Origin: Symbiodinium natans
Lineage: Eukaryota; Sar; Dinophyceae; Suessiales; Symbiodiniaceae
Assembly (NCBI GenBank): GCA_905221605.1
Contig: CAJNDS010001624.1
Location: forward strand, 455,501-519,500
DNA length: 64,000 nucleotides
Direction of reading: 5' to 3'
Made by a program: the position numbers and the translations under genes. How positions within the stretch are numbered: the stretch's first letter is position 1; each line of letters starts with the position of its first letter. Positions 1-10,646 of the stretch are shown here, in pieces. The notes under the pieces are model-generated. The model searched no databases. It was not told where the DNA came from and saw only the letters and a list, made by a program, of their open reading frames with translations.

Positions 1-99
1 TACGGTTTCGGGGTTCAGGGGCTTAGGGCTTTTTTCTATGCCGCCCGCCTAGCTGATGATACCATCGCACTGCAGGGACATTGACGGCAATAGCGACAC
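1..99. other. Degenerate telomere-like sequence and intron-like DNA
   Basis: Starts with a degenerate TTTAGGG-type stretch, then non-repetitive DNA that reads as the minus-strand intron following the exon at 100-162. No further gene is supported. Confidence 0.4.
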
Positions 100-162
100 C
101 TGTCTCAGTAAAAGCTCTTCGCCGCGTTTCCAGTTGGCGTCGCTGGTTTCCCGCCCACCAGG
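100..162 (-). CDS. Candidate internal exon, unknown protein
   Basis: On the minus strand a GGGTCTAG acceptor is followed by 63 bases (21 codons) without a stop and then CAG|GTGTCG as a donor. The peptide contains ETSDANWKRGEELLLRQ, hydrophilic and helix-like. TTTAGGG-type repeats lie immediately to the right. I do not recognise the family. Strand and phase rest on the splice motifs only. Confidence 0.4.
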
Positions 163-169
163 CTAGACC

Positions 170-270
170 CAAGGGTTTAAGGCTTTTAGGGTTTAGGCTT
201 TTAGGGCTTTACGGTTTAGGATTTTCGGGCTTTAGAGTTTAGGAGTATGGGATTGTTGTGGGGTTCAGGG
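170..270 (+). repeat. Degenerate TTTAGGG array
   Basis: Imperfect copies of the plant/dinoflagellate-type telomere heptamer on the plus strand, interrupted by TTTTAGGG and TTTCGGG variants. Confidence 0.7.
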
Positions 271-330
271 TTTAGATATTCGCGGCGGAGCTCTTACGGT
301 ATGGCGCAGCGGTGGTGCCCCGAAGCCTAC

Positions 331-451
331 AGGAGGACCACCTTTTACTATACCAACTATAGTTAAGGCACATATAACCTAATATAGGATCCTTATTACC
401 CACTGTAGGGTTCTTCTAACTCTACGTATAACTTGGGGGGGCCCCTCCTTG
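331..451. mobile_element. MITE family B copy
   Basis: Short palindromic element. Family consensus ends are CAAGGAGGGGCCCCC and its reverse complement; the interior carries GGATCCTTATAACCCAAT-type sequence. Here the left end is worn (AGGAGGACC) and the right end reads GGCCCCTCCTTG followed by TA. Confidence 0.75.
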
Positions 452-569
452 TATACGGCAAGCTTGTGAAGAAAACCCACCCTGCCAAGCTGGTGTGTTC
501 GAGGGCATAAGCGCATCTCGCAACCAATCACCACACAACTCACACAGTAGCTGCAAAGTCCCATGGGTA

Positions 570-689
570 CAAGGAGGGCGTCCCGAGTTATAAGTAGAGT
601 TTTAAGGACCCTAAGCTGGGTTATAAGGATCCTGCATAAGGTTAAACTTGCCGTAACTATAGTTTGTATAATTCGGGGGCCCCTCCTTG
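570..689. mobile_element. MITE family B copy
   Basis: Inverted orientation relative to the copy at 331-451. Starts TA|CAAGGAGGGC and ends GCCCCTCCTTG|TA, consistent with a TA target duplication. A worn end of MITE family C (CCATGAACCTTCAAG) lies at about 770-786. Confidence 0.8.
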
Positions 690-789
690 TAGGTATAACT
701 AGGGCTATAAGTGCCCTATTCAGGGTAGACTGTAGGCTACCTTACTCATATAGCCCTACTACTGACTGCCCATGAACCTTCAAGTAACC

Positions 790-1705
790 CTAAACCCTAA
801 ACCGCTTTAGGGACAATGAAAAGATAATGCACAGCAGCGCGCCTCAGCTGGAGCGCCATCGCTGAAGCCCTGACCAGCACACACACACAGAGGATAATGA
901 TGTTCCGACTTTGGGGAGTTTGCTGCAAGGGTTTAGGGCCGAGCATCCTGCCCCCAGAAGCGACATCAGAATACGATCCTAGCATGTGGAGGCGGATCTG
1001 TAAAAAATGAGGCCTAAACCCTAAGCACTGAACCCTAAGCCGTAAACCTTATAAGCCCTAAACCCTACACGCTTTTTCCTAAACTCTTAATTCCGATTAG
1101 GGTTTAGGGTGCGTGCGTCATGCCCCAGGCGGGTTACTAAAGGGAATCCCGGCACACTAAGCGTGCTTAAACCATGTTCCAACTTTATGGAGTTTACTAG
1201 AGCCTTGTTCATGGTTCGCACTGTTGAGAGGGCATTCTGCTGTCCGCACTACTGCAGCAAAACATTGCACTACTATCAAAACAAAGAGCGAGGCTGCTCA
1301 AACCCTAGATCCACAGTACCAGTATTCAAGTTGACGCTTTGCCTGCCATATTTCCGGTTCAGTGACTCACTTATCATGGATTTCCCTACTACCCCCTCTT
1401 TCCTATCCCCCTCTACGTTCCTCCCTTACATAGCCTTAATTAGGCTAAATTAGCCCTAAATAGCCTTAATTCTGGGGGGAACCCAGGGGAGGTAGTATGA
1501 TTCGAGGTCTTCTCCAAAATTGTCTTGTAAGCCATAAGAGCCACTGGAGTCAACTGGCCTCGATGGGAAACTGCACGCAAAGGAGCCAAGCCGCCGAAAT
1601 TGCTCTAAACCCTAAACCCTAGACCCTACACCCCTAAACCCCTAAACTTGGCCCTAATACCCTAAACCCTAAACCCTAAACCCTAAACCCAACCCTAAAC
1701 CCTCA
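790..1705. other. Intron-like mosaic without a firm gene
   Basis: Contains short CCCTAAA arrays (780-800, 1010-1070, 1608-1705) and a TTTAGGG patch near 1100. A 114-codon open frame at 1109-1453 includes low-complexity and repeat-like sequence and has no recognisable domain, so I do not call it a gene. Confidence 0.5.
1608..1705 (-). repeat. CCCTAAA array
   Basis: About ten near-perfect CCCTAAA units with occasional CCCCTAAA, directly left of the exon-like island at 1712-1810. Confidence 0.9.
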
Positions 1706-1711
1706 CCGCAG

Positions 1712-1810
1712 AGGGCTGAGCCTCGACCACCCGGGGCAGCAATGCCATCGCTGGCAGCAGTTCACGGCGGAAGCCTTCCAGCATTGCCGACACTCTGCAG
1801 ACCGACACGG
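1712..1810 (+). CDS. Candidate internal exon, unknown protein
   Basis: Bounded by CACCGCAG| on the left and |GTACTC on the right. One plus frame is open throughout, with a peptide including WQQFTAEAFQHCRHSADRH. It sits between a CCCTAAA array (left) and a TTTAGGG array (1820-1862, right), the arrangement seen around many islands here. No family recognised. Confidence 0.35.
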
Positions 1811-1872
1811 GTACTCTTGGGTTTAGGGTTTAGGGTTTAGGGTTTAGGGTTTAGGGTTTAGGTATCAAGAGG

Positions 1873-1985
1873 GAAGGAGGGAATGAGGTACCCTATATGA
1901 TCCCTTAGAGGGTATGTTTATAGGGCCCTAGTTCCCTCCTTCCCTACCAATTGCAAGAACCAGGGGGTGAGCTTCCTACCTCCAT
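1873..1985. mobile_element. MITE family I copy
   Basis: GGGAATGAGGTACCCTATA ... TAGGGCCCTAGTTCCCTCCTTCCC forms an imperfect inverted repeat. A related copy is at 54,537-54,612 and a weaker one at about 9,310-9,420. Confidence 0.6.
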
Positions 1986-2569
1986 GCAACTCACATCATG
2001 CAACTCATGCCACTCGCATGCCTGACCTTCTTCGGAACCTCGAGTACTCAGGTTGGGCGTGTGTTCTGCCTCCCCTTCCGCAATGCTTTAGATGATCAGT
2101 GGAGTCTAGTGAGTCCGTGAAGAGCAAAGGCTCTGAAACCTCGAAAACCCTATGCACCCAAGACCCGGAGTTTGGGGTTTGGGCTTGGGGTTCTATGCAA
2201 ACTCCATCGAGCTTGATTCAATTTGCAGCCCCTCACACATAAACCAAACCCACATCCCGTAATGCAAATACCACACCCATGATTAGGGTCCTCTTTGGGG
2301 AAAAGGCTCTCTTGTGCAAGAGTTCTCCCCGAAAGGGAGCCCTAAACCCTAAACGCTAAACCCGAAACCCTAAACCCTGGACCCTAAGCTCTGAAGCCCT
2401 GTTTGGAAGCATTTCACATCGTGCCCCGGCGGGCCTTGCGCTGCCAGGCGACCAGCAGCCAAGGCAAGACGCCGCGGGGAGTGAAAAGTATTGGAGTCCT
2501 TGCCAAATGCTAGTACATGGGTAGGGTTTTCGGGTTCAGGGGTTAGGGTTTAGGGTTTGGGGTTTAGTT
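1986..2569. other. Non-repetitive stretch plus CCCTAAA patches
   Basis: No open frame with convincing protein texture. CCCTAAA-type repeats at 2340-2395 and TTTAGGG at about 2535-2568. Confidence 0.4.
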
Positions 2570-2689
2570 GGCCCCCCGAGTTATAAGTAGAGTTGCAAGG
2601 ACCCGAAATTGGGTTATAAGGAATAAGGATCCTAGATTCTGTTAGAAGCCCCTTAAGTGTAGTTAGTATAGTAAGCGGGCGCCTCCTTG
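2570..2689. mobile_element. MITE family B copy
   Basis: Recognised by GAGTTATAAGTAGAGTT, AAGGATCCTAGA and the right end GCGCCTCCTTG. The left end is worn. Confidence 0.7.
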
Positions 2690-4376
2690 TGTCAGATCCA
2701 CCCAAACCCAATCGTCTCGACATATGTGTAACTCCGAATTGTACCCCAAAAAGGCGCAATCCTTCTTCCGGGAGCCTGCAAAAAAACAGTGCCCCTATTT
2801 CCACAACCCTCCTTTTTAGTATGGGCTTTAAGCTATGTAGGCTGGTACTCTGAAGGTCCAGTCAGGTCTGGATGTCGGATGAGAGTTCAGGGCAGCGTTT
2901 TGTTTACAGGTTGCTTTGCTTTTTGGGCTTTCGGATTTTAGGGCTGGGAGTTTGCTCTAGAGTAACCTGTCAAGACCTTTTCTGAAAAACAAATTGGGTG
3001 ATGGTGGCACGTCTTCCGCAGCTTTCGCAGCTATCGTGTCGTTGCAATGCGACAGGCTCCTGCGAAAGCTAAACCCTGAGCCCCAAACCCTGTAAAGCCC
3101 AAAGGCACTGAAAGCCCGAATCGCTTTATAGTAAACTCCAAAAAGTTGGAACATCCCTCTCCCCATACCCCAAAAGGTACACTAAAGGGAATCCCAGCTC
3201 TACTCATCCTTAAACCATGTTCCAACTTTCTGGAGTTTACTTTAATTTGAGTTTTTTCGTCGGGCTGGCTCACGCCCAGCTTTTAACAACCAATCCAGGG
3301 CGACCGCTTCCTTGACCTCCAACTCCGTGCAAGCTCGGAAAGTGGCGCTTGAAGAACAGGATTTGGAATAGGATCCCCTCTTATCATGAATCATGGGTGC
3401 GGGACCTTCGGATATTTCAAAGGCCCGCCAAAATCGTAAACCCTGAGCCCTAAACCCTCAACTCTTTTGGGTTTAAGGGGGCCGTTATCTTACTTCTTCA
3501 ATAACCAAGGGGAAAAAAAGGTTAAACCTTACCATTCCTACTAAACAAGGCAGCCCAAAAAGTTTAAAGTTCAACTAAAGGCGAAGCAAGTCCCCAATTC
3601 CCCTAAACCCTAAACCCCTAAACCCTAAAAACCCCAAAACACCCCTGCAGGGTGCGCTCCTGTGGCCATGCCTCGCGCGCGACCGAGGCGGCCAGGCACT
3701 GAACCTCAACATTGGGATGTTCCATGGCCAACTATAGGGCTTAGGGTTTAGGGTTTAGGGTTGTCAGGGTGTTGAGCGTTTTGAGCTTACTTGGTTGAGG
3801 GTTTAGGGTTGAGGGTTGGGATGTTGCCCGTTATACTAACAGCTCAGGGTTTAGGGCAAACTCTTTCAAGGCAACTGCCAACACACAGTGTGAACACGAA
3901 GCCTGCTGGGCAGCTGAGCAGCGTATAGCTGAAAGAAGCTGCCGCTTGCAAGCCGGCTTCTTACGTCCTGTCAAGTGCGCTGCTGACCTTGACTACGTAC
4001 CACGGTTGGGCACCAGTTGAGGCAACAACAAGAAAGACACCTCTGTGTCAGAAGAAGTAGGCCACTGAACATGCACAAAGTACTTCATTTGCAGAACTTC
4101 TCAGCTGCAAAAGAAATGCACAACAATTGTACTTGCCGTGTCGAGTGGAGATCAAAGACTTCGTACCCCAGTAACCACATTATGATAAAGGCACCCTTTT
4201 TTGGTTGGATGATTTATAAGGGAACCTGAACCAAAAAAAGGAAAAGTGCACCACTGGGCTACCAAGAAGAACGTGCAGCCTTTGCAAATTCATGGCTCTG
4301 CATCAGTGTCGGCGAACTCAAATCCATGCCGGGACAGAGCTTGCTTGCGCATCTTGCGTATCCGGTTTCAAAACCA
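2690..4376. other. Telomere-like patches with one ambiguous exon island
   Basis: A CCCTAAA patch at 3600-3635 and TTTAGGG at 3738-3765 flank an island at 3651-3735 that is open on both strands; the minus reading contains VEVQCLAASVAREAW, the plus reading GQALNLNIGMFHG. I cannot choose between them. The rest shows no gene I can support; a worn MITE F-like sequence lies near 4,180-4,265. Confidence 0.35.
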
Positions 4377-4377
4377 A

Positions 4378-4445
4378 CCCCAAACCCTAAACCCTAAACC
4401 CTAACCCCTAAACCCTGAACCCTAAACCCTAAACCCTAAACCCTA
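4378..4445 (-). repeat. CCCTAAA array
   Basis: Nine or so CCCTAAA units. It is followed by a G-rich low-complexity tract (4483-4510) and more telomere-like patches to 4,895. A further island at 4758-4848 lies between CCCTAAA (4682-4750) and TTTAGGG (4849-4900). Confidence 0.85.
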
Positions 4446-5036
4446 GGCCCAAGCCGAGGCCTCGTGAACGTGAGTATGGGTGGGGAGGGGGGGGGGGGAG
4501 GGGGGAGGCAGCCTCGCAACCACACCGCAAGGGTTTAGGGTTTAGGGTTAGAAAACACTAGCCATGTGATGTCAGCGTGCAGGCATGACGAAAATGAGGG
4601 GGGGGGGGGCGGGGTGGGTTGGGTTTGGGTTAGGGCCTAGCGTCTGAGGTTTACGGTCTAGAGTTTCTGGTTTAGGAACCACCCTAAACCCTAAACCCTA
4701 AGCCCTAAACAGAAACCTAAACCCTAAACCCTAAACCCTAAACCCTAAACCGACAGCCTCGGCAACGGGGCCGTCTGCTGTGGGGAGGCAGTTGGCGGCC
4801 AGCAATCCGCAAACTAAGGCCTGAGAGCCATTCCAAGCGTTTAAATGAAGGGTTTAGGGTTTAGGGTTTATAGGGTTTAGGGTTATAGGGTTTACGGGGT
4901 CTCTGATCAAAGCACCCATTTTGCGCTATCATGGGGTTCGGCATCTTATACTCGACTACGTTTTGGGGAATGTTTCTCCAGAATGGCACTGGAAAATCCC
5001 AAACCCTGCTACAAACCCCGAAGCCCTAATCAAAGG

Positions 5037-5250
5037 ACTAAAGGAGGGACCCCTATAAGTGACCAGGTATATGGGGACTATATAAGGTGTATATAAACAT
5101 AAATATAAACATGAATACAAATATGAATATAAATAAATAAATATAAATATATATATATATACACACATATATGTATATGTATATATGGGGGGGTAGAAAG
5201 GGGAATAAGATTAAGGGGCCCCTTCCAGGGGTCCCTCCTTATACCCCCGA
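5037..5250. mobile_element. MITE-like element with AT-rich core
   Basis: TAAAGGAGGGACCCCTATAAG at the left and GGGGTCCCTCCTTATA at the right form terminal inverted repeats around an (AT)n/ATAAATA microsatellite at 5098-5185. A related element is at 24,312-24,490. Confidence 0.6.
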
Positions 5251-5262
5251 AACCCTAAGCCT

Positions 5263-5372
5263 AGGCTGCCCAGTAACCTAGGCTTAAAAAGGGTGCCCTT
5301 TTTTGCTTAAAGGGGTTTATAAGGGAACCTAAACCCCCCAATAAGGGAATAAGGGTACTACTGGGCATCCTA
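5263..5372. mobile_element. MITE family F copy
   Basis: CTAGGCTGCCCAGTAACC ... CTACTGGGCATCCTAGAA gives a clear terminal inverted repeat, with AAAGGGTGCCCTTTT inside. The best second copy is 62,884-62,998. Confidence 0.75.
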
Positions 5373-5392
5373 GAAGCTGCAACCCCTTACAG

Positions 5393-5457
5393 CACCTGGA
5401 GCTCTCTGGCACCAGCCGGCGGATCCTGGCACTCGTCCAGCAGCGCCTTGCGCGGGG
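5393..5457 (+). CDS. Candidate internal exon, unknown protein
   Basis: Acceptor CCCCTTACAG lies just after the right end of a family F MITE, and the donor is inside GGGTTTAGGG. The plus frame reads HLELSGTSRRILALVQQRLA, an amphipathic helix-like peptide. Family not recognised. Confidence 0.45.
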
Positions 5458-7039
5458 GTTTAGGGTCTAGGGTTTAGGGTTTAGGGTTCAGGCAGAAACG
5501 AAAACTGAAGCCGCAAGTGCCAAACCCTGTAGCCAAATGCCATGGCGCTTTGCGGGGGTGAGGTTGGGGAGTGAGGGGCGGGGGGGGGGGACGGTGTGGG
5601 GGCGGTGCAGGGGAGTAGGTCGCGTAGGTGGGAACGGGGGAGGGGATTTCCCAAAAAGAACGGGGGCAGTTCAGATCCAGGTAGTCGGGGATTTGGGATT
5701 GGCTGCCCAACTTGCGGTGAATCTATTCTGGTCCTTTGATCCCTGCGATCCCTATCCGGCGTCAAAATCTCCAAAGGCCTACAACGTGTTGCCCCAAAAT
5801 TTCAAAAACCCTCGGATTGCTGGATTCCCTAAACCCTAAACCTAAATCCTGAACCCTAAACCCCCGATATCTGGATGAGGCTGAGACCTGCAGCGCAGGA
5901 CTTCACTCCAAACTTCGAGCCCTCAAAACCCTCTGAAAAAGATCCCTGAAGATGATCCTAAACTTTCCTAAACCAAAATATCCCAGGGGCCTACCTAGTC
6001 TACTACAGTCGGATACCCACACCGCAGCCCCGGAAAAAAAACACATGCGACACGAACTGTTGACCTCAAGAAAAGCCCACCAAAACACAAACGACCCGGC
6101 GATGGGAAATGCAACGTCATGAATAGGTCATATTTGAGCTCAGACACTGCCATCTTCGCCCAGCCTATATGGTTGATCCTGAGCATTGCTGGAGTGAGAG
6201 GGAGGTGCTTGGTGATACAGAAACCATGCAATCCTGGGTACGGGTTTCCGATCTCTCCTGAGCATGCCTGACTCCGTTTCCAAATCTCAGCCATGAACTG
6301 CTACCTCGCAGATACAGCTTGACTACTCGCAACACCGGGCGCACTATAAACTAAGCCCTATGACTCTAACCCTACACCAAAACACCCTATCCTGAACCCT
6401 GCCGGCCCAAGACCCCATGCCATCTGCAAAACCTACATCAAAAAATCCTATATCCTGAACCCTGTCAGCCCAAGGCCCCTATGCCATCTGCAAATTCTCT
6501 GTCAAGGGTCGCCGCCACCGGGTGCACAAAGGACACGGAGGTAAGGACATCCAGTGCTGCCTCTCAGCAGGGACGATCCTCATGATGGGATTCTACCTTA
6601 AATCCCTAAGGCCCTCTCTAAGGGAATAAAGGCCACATTACGATTATATTAAGGGAAACCTTTAGGGGGTACAACCGTAGGGGTACGACTCTTAATCCCT
6701 TGGGATCCTTCGAGTGGAAGCACTTGCCTTGTCTAAGTGACAGTGGCAGGCTTCACAGGAACTCGTTGAGTTTCGGCTTTCAGGTTGCGGCTTTGAAGAG
6801 TGTAGGAGGAGCGGTCGCGACGCTTTGTTTTTTCCGCCGCCTTATGGCAGGTGCTTCTGTTTGAAAGATGGTCTTCGTCGACTAGCGCCCGAAACCCCCA
6901 AAATCTCTGAGCAAGAGGTCGCCAGGATCCAACCGTTCACGAGTTCTTGCGCATCCCAGGAACACAAAGGCGTTCAATCCATGAAGCTCACAGAGCTCGC
7001 CTCTCTTAAGGGCGGAAGACCAGACTCCATGAGGTATGT
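5458..7039. other. No firm gene; direct repeat and MITE H
   Basis: A G-rich tract lies at 5,575-5,600. A 75-90 bp sequence at 5925-6000 recurs at 62318-62407 (family H). An imperfect ~66-bp direct repeat spans 6365-6493 (shared core CCATGCCATCTGCAAA). A minus open frame at 5995-6294 contains GNPYPGLHGFCITKHLPL and might include an exon. A plus frame at 6825-7032 ends at GAG|GTATGT, a possible exon and donor. None is firm. Confidence 0.35.
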
Positions 7040-7142
7040 TTGGACCCTAAACCCTAAACCCTAAACCTTAAACCCTAAACCCTAAACCCTAAAGAGCCGA
7101 AGGGAGTGGATGAGCAGGGCACCACGAATACCACGACTCAGC

Positions 7143-7365
7143 TTGGGATGCTCCCCCTTATACTAAGAGTCTTTAATAGGGATTATAGTAGCCCCTCTTG
7201 TAATCTTGTAATCCCTATGCTAGTACAAGGAAGGGCCCCCTTACTATACTAACTATAGTTCAGGGACTTATAACTTATTTTAGGATCCTTATAACCCAAT
7301 TTAGGGTTCTTATAACTCTACTTATAACTAGGGGGGCCCCTCCGTGTATAAGGCGGAACATCCCA
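7143..7365. mobile_element. MITE family A copy interrupted by family B
   Basis: Family A ends are TTGGGATGTTCCCCCTTATACT and the reverse complement. Here the left end starts at 7143, the right end (TATAAGGCGGAACATCCC) stops near 7365, and a complete family B element occupies 7226-7345. Removing B restores the usual A sequence. Confidence 0.8.
7226..7345. mobile_element. MITE family B nested in family A
   Basis: CAAGGAAGGGCCCCC ... GGGGCCCCTCCGTG, flanked by TA on both sides (GTA|...|TATAAGG). The empty-site sequence GTATAAGG is found in other A copies, so the target duplication is TA. Confidence 0.8.
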
Positions 7366-7528
7366 GACTCAGCTCTTCCTTTTTCAGAACTTGACACTGT
7401 GTCAGAACGACCAGAGGAAGACAAAGGAACCATGGCGCAGCCTTCAAGGACCCGACTTCATGCCCTAAACCCTAAACCCTAAACCCTAAAACCCTAAACC
7501 CTAAACCCTAAACCATCCCTTACTTCAG

Positions 7529-7597
7529 GGAGCTCAAGAGCGGGCCCCACCTCGCCGAGTTGGGCGAAGCCGTGGCTGTCCTGGCGCACAGCGCAGG
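7529..7597 (+). CDS. Candidate internal exon, unknown protein
   Basis: Acceptor CCCTTACTTCAG, donor AGG|GTCTCA. The frame reads ELKSGPHLAELGEAVAVLA, a convincing helix-like peptide. CCCTAAA arrays flank it on both sides (7463-7515 and 7616-7690), so it departs from the inverted-array rule on the right. Confidence 0.45.
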
Positions 7598-7615
7598 GTC
7601 TCAGGGGCGGACAGG

Positions 7616-7690
7616 CCCTAAACCCTAAACCCTAAACCCTAAACCCTAAACCCTAAACCCTAAACCCTAAACCCTAAACCCCAAACCCTA
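7616..7690 (-). repeat. CCCTAAA array
   Basis: About ten uninterrupted CCCTAAA units ending in CCCCAAACCC, followed within 20 bp by a short GGGTTTGGGG stretch in the opposite sense. Confidence 0.9.
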
Positions 7691-7699
7691 AACCTACTA

Positions 7700-8820
7700 C
7701 TTGGAGGGTTTGGGGCTTGGGGTTTTGGATTTGGGGTTTAATTAGGGTACTCCTACTTGCTTAAGAAACTCCCAAAACAAAACAAAAGATAACAACAATC
7801 CCTATATTACCCTACAAGGAAGAAGAAAAACGTCGGTGGTTCCTAGGCAAATAACAGCAACCTGCTGGCGTGGTCTGCTTCGCCGGTGATCATAATGATT
7901 GGGAGCCCAGAGCGCCCAACACACCACCTTAAACTGTGTAGGGGTCTTGGTTGTAAACTCGTGTAGTACATTCCTTACTTAGGGGGTGCTGGGCTCTCCA
8001 TAGACCTTACAACCTGAAAACCGTTGTTGAAAGCTGGCCTGCAACGCGTCTGCCAGGAAACCGGCAGCTCCTAAACTCTAAACCCTGAAGCCCAAAACCC
8101 TGCCTACAACCCTTCAATCCTAAAACCCTATACTCTTTTGACTCAGCCCTAAACCATACACCCCAAACCCTAAACCCTCTTCCCCCCCCCCCCGCAAAGT
8201 GCCTGCAGCTCCAAGAAGGGCGCAGCCTCTGAGGCGATCACCTTACAAGCGCGACCGAGAACCGGGTTAGGGTTCGGGGTTTGCGGATTGTGGTGTAGGG
8301 TTTCGGGTTTGCTCGGCGCTGAGGTTTAGGGTTCTGAGGAACAAAGGGAAAAATCAAAAATCTCCTCTCAAGGCTATCTTTTGGCAGCCATAGGAGTTTC
8401 TTCCCTCATTGCTAAGAACTAGAGGGCAAGCAAACTTGCGATTTTCATGTTTTTGACCTCGAGCGGGCCTCGGAGCTGGTACTTGAAGGTTCATGGGTAG
8501 CTAGGTAGGGTGAAAGTTGAGGCAATCTATGTTGTAACTTTAGTTCAGGTACTGTACTTATGACTCTCTACTTATAACCAATTCTGAAGCTTCGTAGAGC
8601 CCGAGCACAACTCGAAGAATGCACATGTGCGCATGCGCAACTATGCATGCGTGCCGATCGGAAGCCGAGCACAGACTCAGCCTTTTTTTCTTGCGGTAGT
8701 TGCAGGGGTCCTTAATGCGGGAGCCCTTAAGCACCCTCTAACAATCAAGGGCCCTTACTTCAGAAACTTTAAAGCAGGTAAGGGACCATACTGACCATAA
8801 AACAGGGGCAATGTAACTAC
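7700..8820. other. MITE-rich stretch with no firm gene
   Basis: A worn family E start (CTTGCTTAAGAAACTCCC) lies at ~7750 and a truncated family C at 8482-8580. The element with GGGCCCTTACTTCAGAAAC at ~8745-8815 recurs near 12,190, 21,345-21,470 and 28,640-28,760. A plus island at ~8207-8263 between C- and G-type repeats contains SKKGAASEAITLQARPR and may be an exon. Confidence 0.4.
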
Positions 8821-8931
8821 TATAGGGGCCTGAATAATTATAATGGGTTTGTTTTGGGTGGGGGGTTACTATGGTATGATTGTAAAGGGACCAGAAGGGG
8901 ATATAATTTCAAATTTTTTCCGACCCCTATG
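8821..8931. mobile_element. MITE family D copy
   Basis: TATAGGGGCCTGAATAAT at the left and TTCCGACCCCTAT at the right are the family D ends. The interior has the characteristic AAAGGGACCA. Confidence 0.75.
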
Positions 8932-9060
8932 CTACCCTCAGATTCTCTAAATGCTCTTGTGCCTCCAGAACCGCTGGTGGAGCCTCTGCAGCCGCCAGGG
9001 CCTGCTTTCGCCGAGAGCTTCTTGGGACGGGGCACGGGCGGCTGTGGACAAGGGAAGAAC

Positions 9061-9164
9061 TTGGGATGTTGCCCCCTTGTAGACTAGCAGTCCTTCATAG
9101 GAATTCTAGTGCTCCCAATTCGAAGCGCTCTTAAGGCCCGTTCGGATAAGCGAGGAACATCCCA
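9061..9164. mobile_element. MITE family A copy
   Basis: TTGGGATGTTGCCCCCTTGT ... GGAACATCCCAA with the ACTAGCAGTCCTT core. Confidence 0.75.
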
Positions 9165-9669
9165 ACCCAAGACCTTAAACCCAAAACTCTTTAGGGCTGA
9201 GGGTTTAGGGTTTAGGGTTCCGGAGGCGAACATGCTTCAGAGCCGACATTCTGAACCCGAGCCGGCTCACCCGATGGATGCCGCTATGACCACTGAGCTC
9301 TTAGTATAGGGAATGTGGGAAGTCGTTCAAGGCGCCGCCCTTTGTAATCCTTTCTAAAGGGTATATGTGGGGGAGAACATAAGGTACCGAATTCTCGAAT
9401 TCCTTACTAAGAACCAGTAGGTGAAGCAAGAGCAACCTAGGCAAAACAAGGGGCACCCTTTTTGGCTTAACAGGGAATAAGGGCCGACTCTAGGTCCCGG
9501 AAGCCCAAAACACTAAACCCTAAACCCTAAACCCTCAACCCTAAACCCTACAAACAAAGGTAACAAGGGACCTACTCTAGGTCCTAGTGGAGCGGCCTGC
9601 GCCAGGAATAGAGCCGACAAACGCTCTGGCACCGAGCCATCGGAGAGTGATGTCCTGGATGCATGGCTT
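9165..9669. other. Worn repeats and an ambiguous exon island
   Basis: Degenerate family I and F elements at about 9,310-9,500 precede CCCTAAA at 9,510-9,550. The island at 9577-9668 is open on both strands (minus: ITLRWLGARAFVGSIPG; plus: GAACARNRADKRSG) and abuts the G-array. Confidence 0.35.
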
Positions 9670-9962
9670 TCGGGTTAGGGTTTAGGGTTTAATTAGGGTT
9701 TAGGGTTTAGGGTCTAGGGTTGGGGGTTTAGGGTTTTAGGGTTTCAGGGTTTTAGGGTTTAGGGTCTTAGGGTTTTAGGATTTTAGGGTTTAGGGTTCAG
9801 GGTTTGAGGGTTTGAGGGTTGGGGTTAGGGTTTAGGGTTTTAGGGTTTTAGGGTTTTAGGGTTTTGGGGTTTTAGGGTTTTAGGGTTTTGGGTTTTTAGG
9901 GTTTTAGGGTTTTGGGGTTTTGGGGTTTCAGGGTTTTAGGGTTTTAGGGTTTTAGGGTTTCG
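9670..9962 (+). repeat. Long degenerate TTTAGGG / TTTTAGGG array
   Basis: Roughly 35-40 units; heptamers are replaced in patches by the octamer GGGTTTTA and by GGGTTTTG. It ends directly against a poly-C tract. Confidence 0.9.
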
Positions 9963-9975
9963 GGAGCAACTCCTC

Positions 9976-10216
9976 ATGCCCCCTCCCCCCCCCCCCCCCC
10001 CCCCCTACCCCCCCCCCTACCCCCAACCCCCCCCTAAACCCCCCCCCCCCCACCCCCCCCCACCCCCCCTACCCCACCCCCCCCCCCCCCACCCCCCCCC
10101 CCCCCCCCACCCCCCCCCCCCCACCCCCCCCCCCCACCCCCCCACCCCCCCACCCCCCCCCACCCCCCCACCCCCCCCCACCCCCCCCACCCCCCCCCCC
10201 CACCCCCCCACCCCCC
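9976..10216. repeat. Poly-C tract with sparse A and T
   Basis: About 240 bases that are almost pure C, with occasional A or T. The long open frames seen here (poly-Pro/His on plus, poly-Gly/Trp on minus) are a by-product of the composition, not genes. Confidence 0.95.
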
Positions 10217-10390
10217 TGCCCCGGGCAGTCTTCAATGTGAGAAGGAGCCCGTCGCCGTGCTCACCCAGCACCGTCGCAGCCAGCCCAGCATTGTCGAACC
10301 TAAGTTTGGCGGGTTTTTAGGTTTAGGGTTTATAGGGTTTAGGGCTTAGGGGGCTTCCGGTCTCCTCCTGGCCGCTGTGGCTTGGCTCAG

Positions 10391-10494
10391 CTTACTGGGT
10401 TCAGTGCTGCATGCATCGGGCACGAAGTTGTACGTCATGAAGTTCATGCAGCAAAGATTGGACTTGTATCTTCAAATTAGACTGGCATCCCCAG
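10391..10494 (+). CDS. Candidate exon upstream of the monooxygenase-like exon
   Basis: Acceptor GCTTGGCTCAG, donor CCCCAG|GTTTAGAG. One plus frame is open and contains VLHASGTKLYVMKFMQQ. Its end phase does not join directly to the exon at 10647, so an additional exon, for example near 10,556-10,600 (TSDQRLRALHAKPLK), would be needed. Confidence 0.3.
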
Positions 10495-10646
10495 GTTTAG
10501 AGTTTGGGGTTTGGGGTTTAGGGGTTGAGCTCCTCCCCCGAAAGAGCACCCAGACCAGTGATCAGCGGTTGCGAGCATTGCACGCCAAACCACTCAAGGT
10601 CTGCGACTGGCAGAGTCTCTTTGCCACCTTCTGTCCGGTCTTCCAG

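Noticed and set aside
4758..4848. RCC1-like repeat exon
   Set aside because: A short GNGAVCCGEAVGG reading is suggestive, but it lacks enough of the RCC1 motif to support a call.
9976..10320. Long poly-Pro/His and poly-Gly/Trp open frames
   Set aside because: They are translations of a poly-C tract and carry no protein information.
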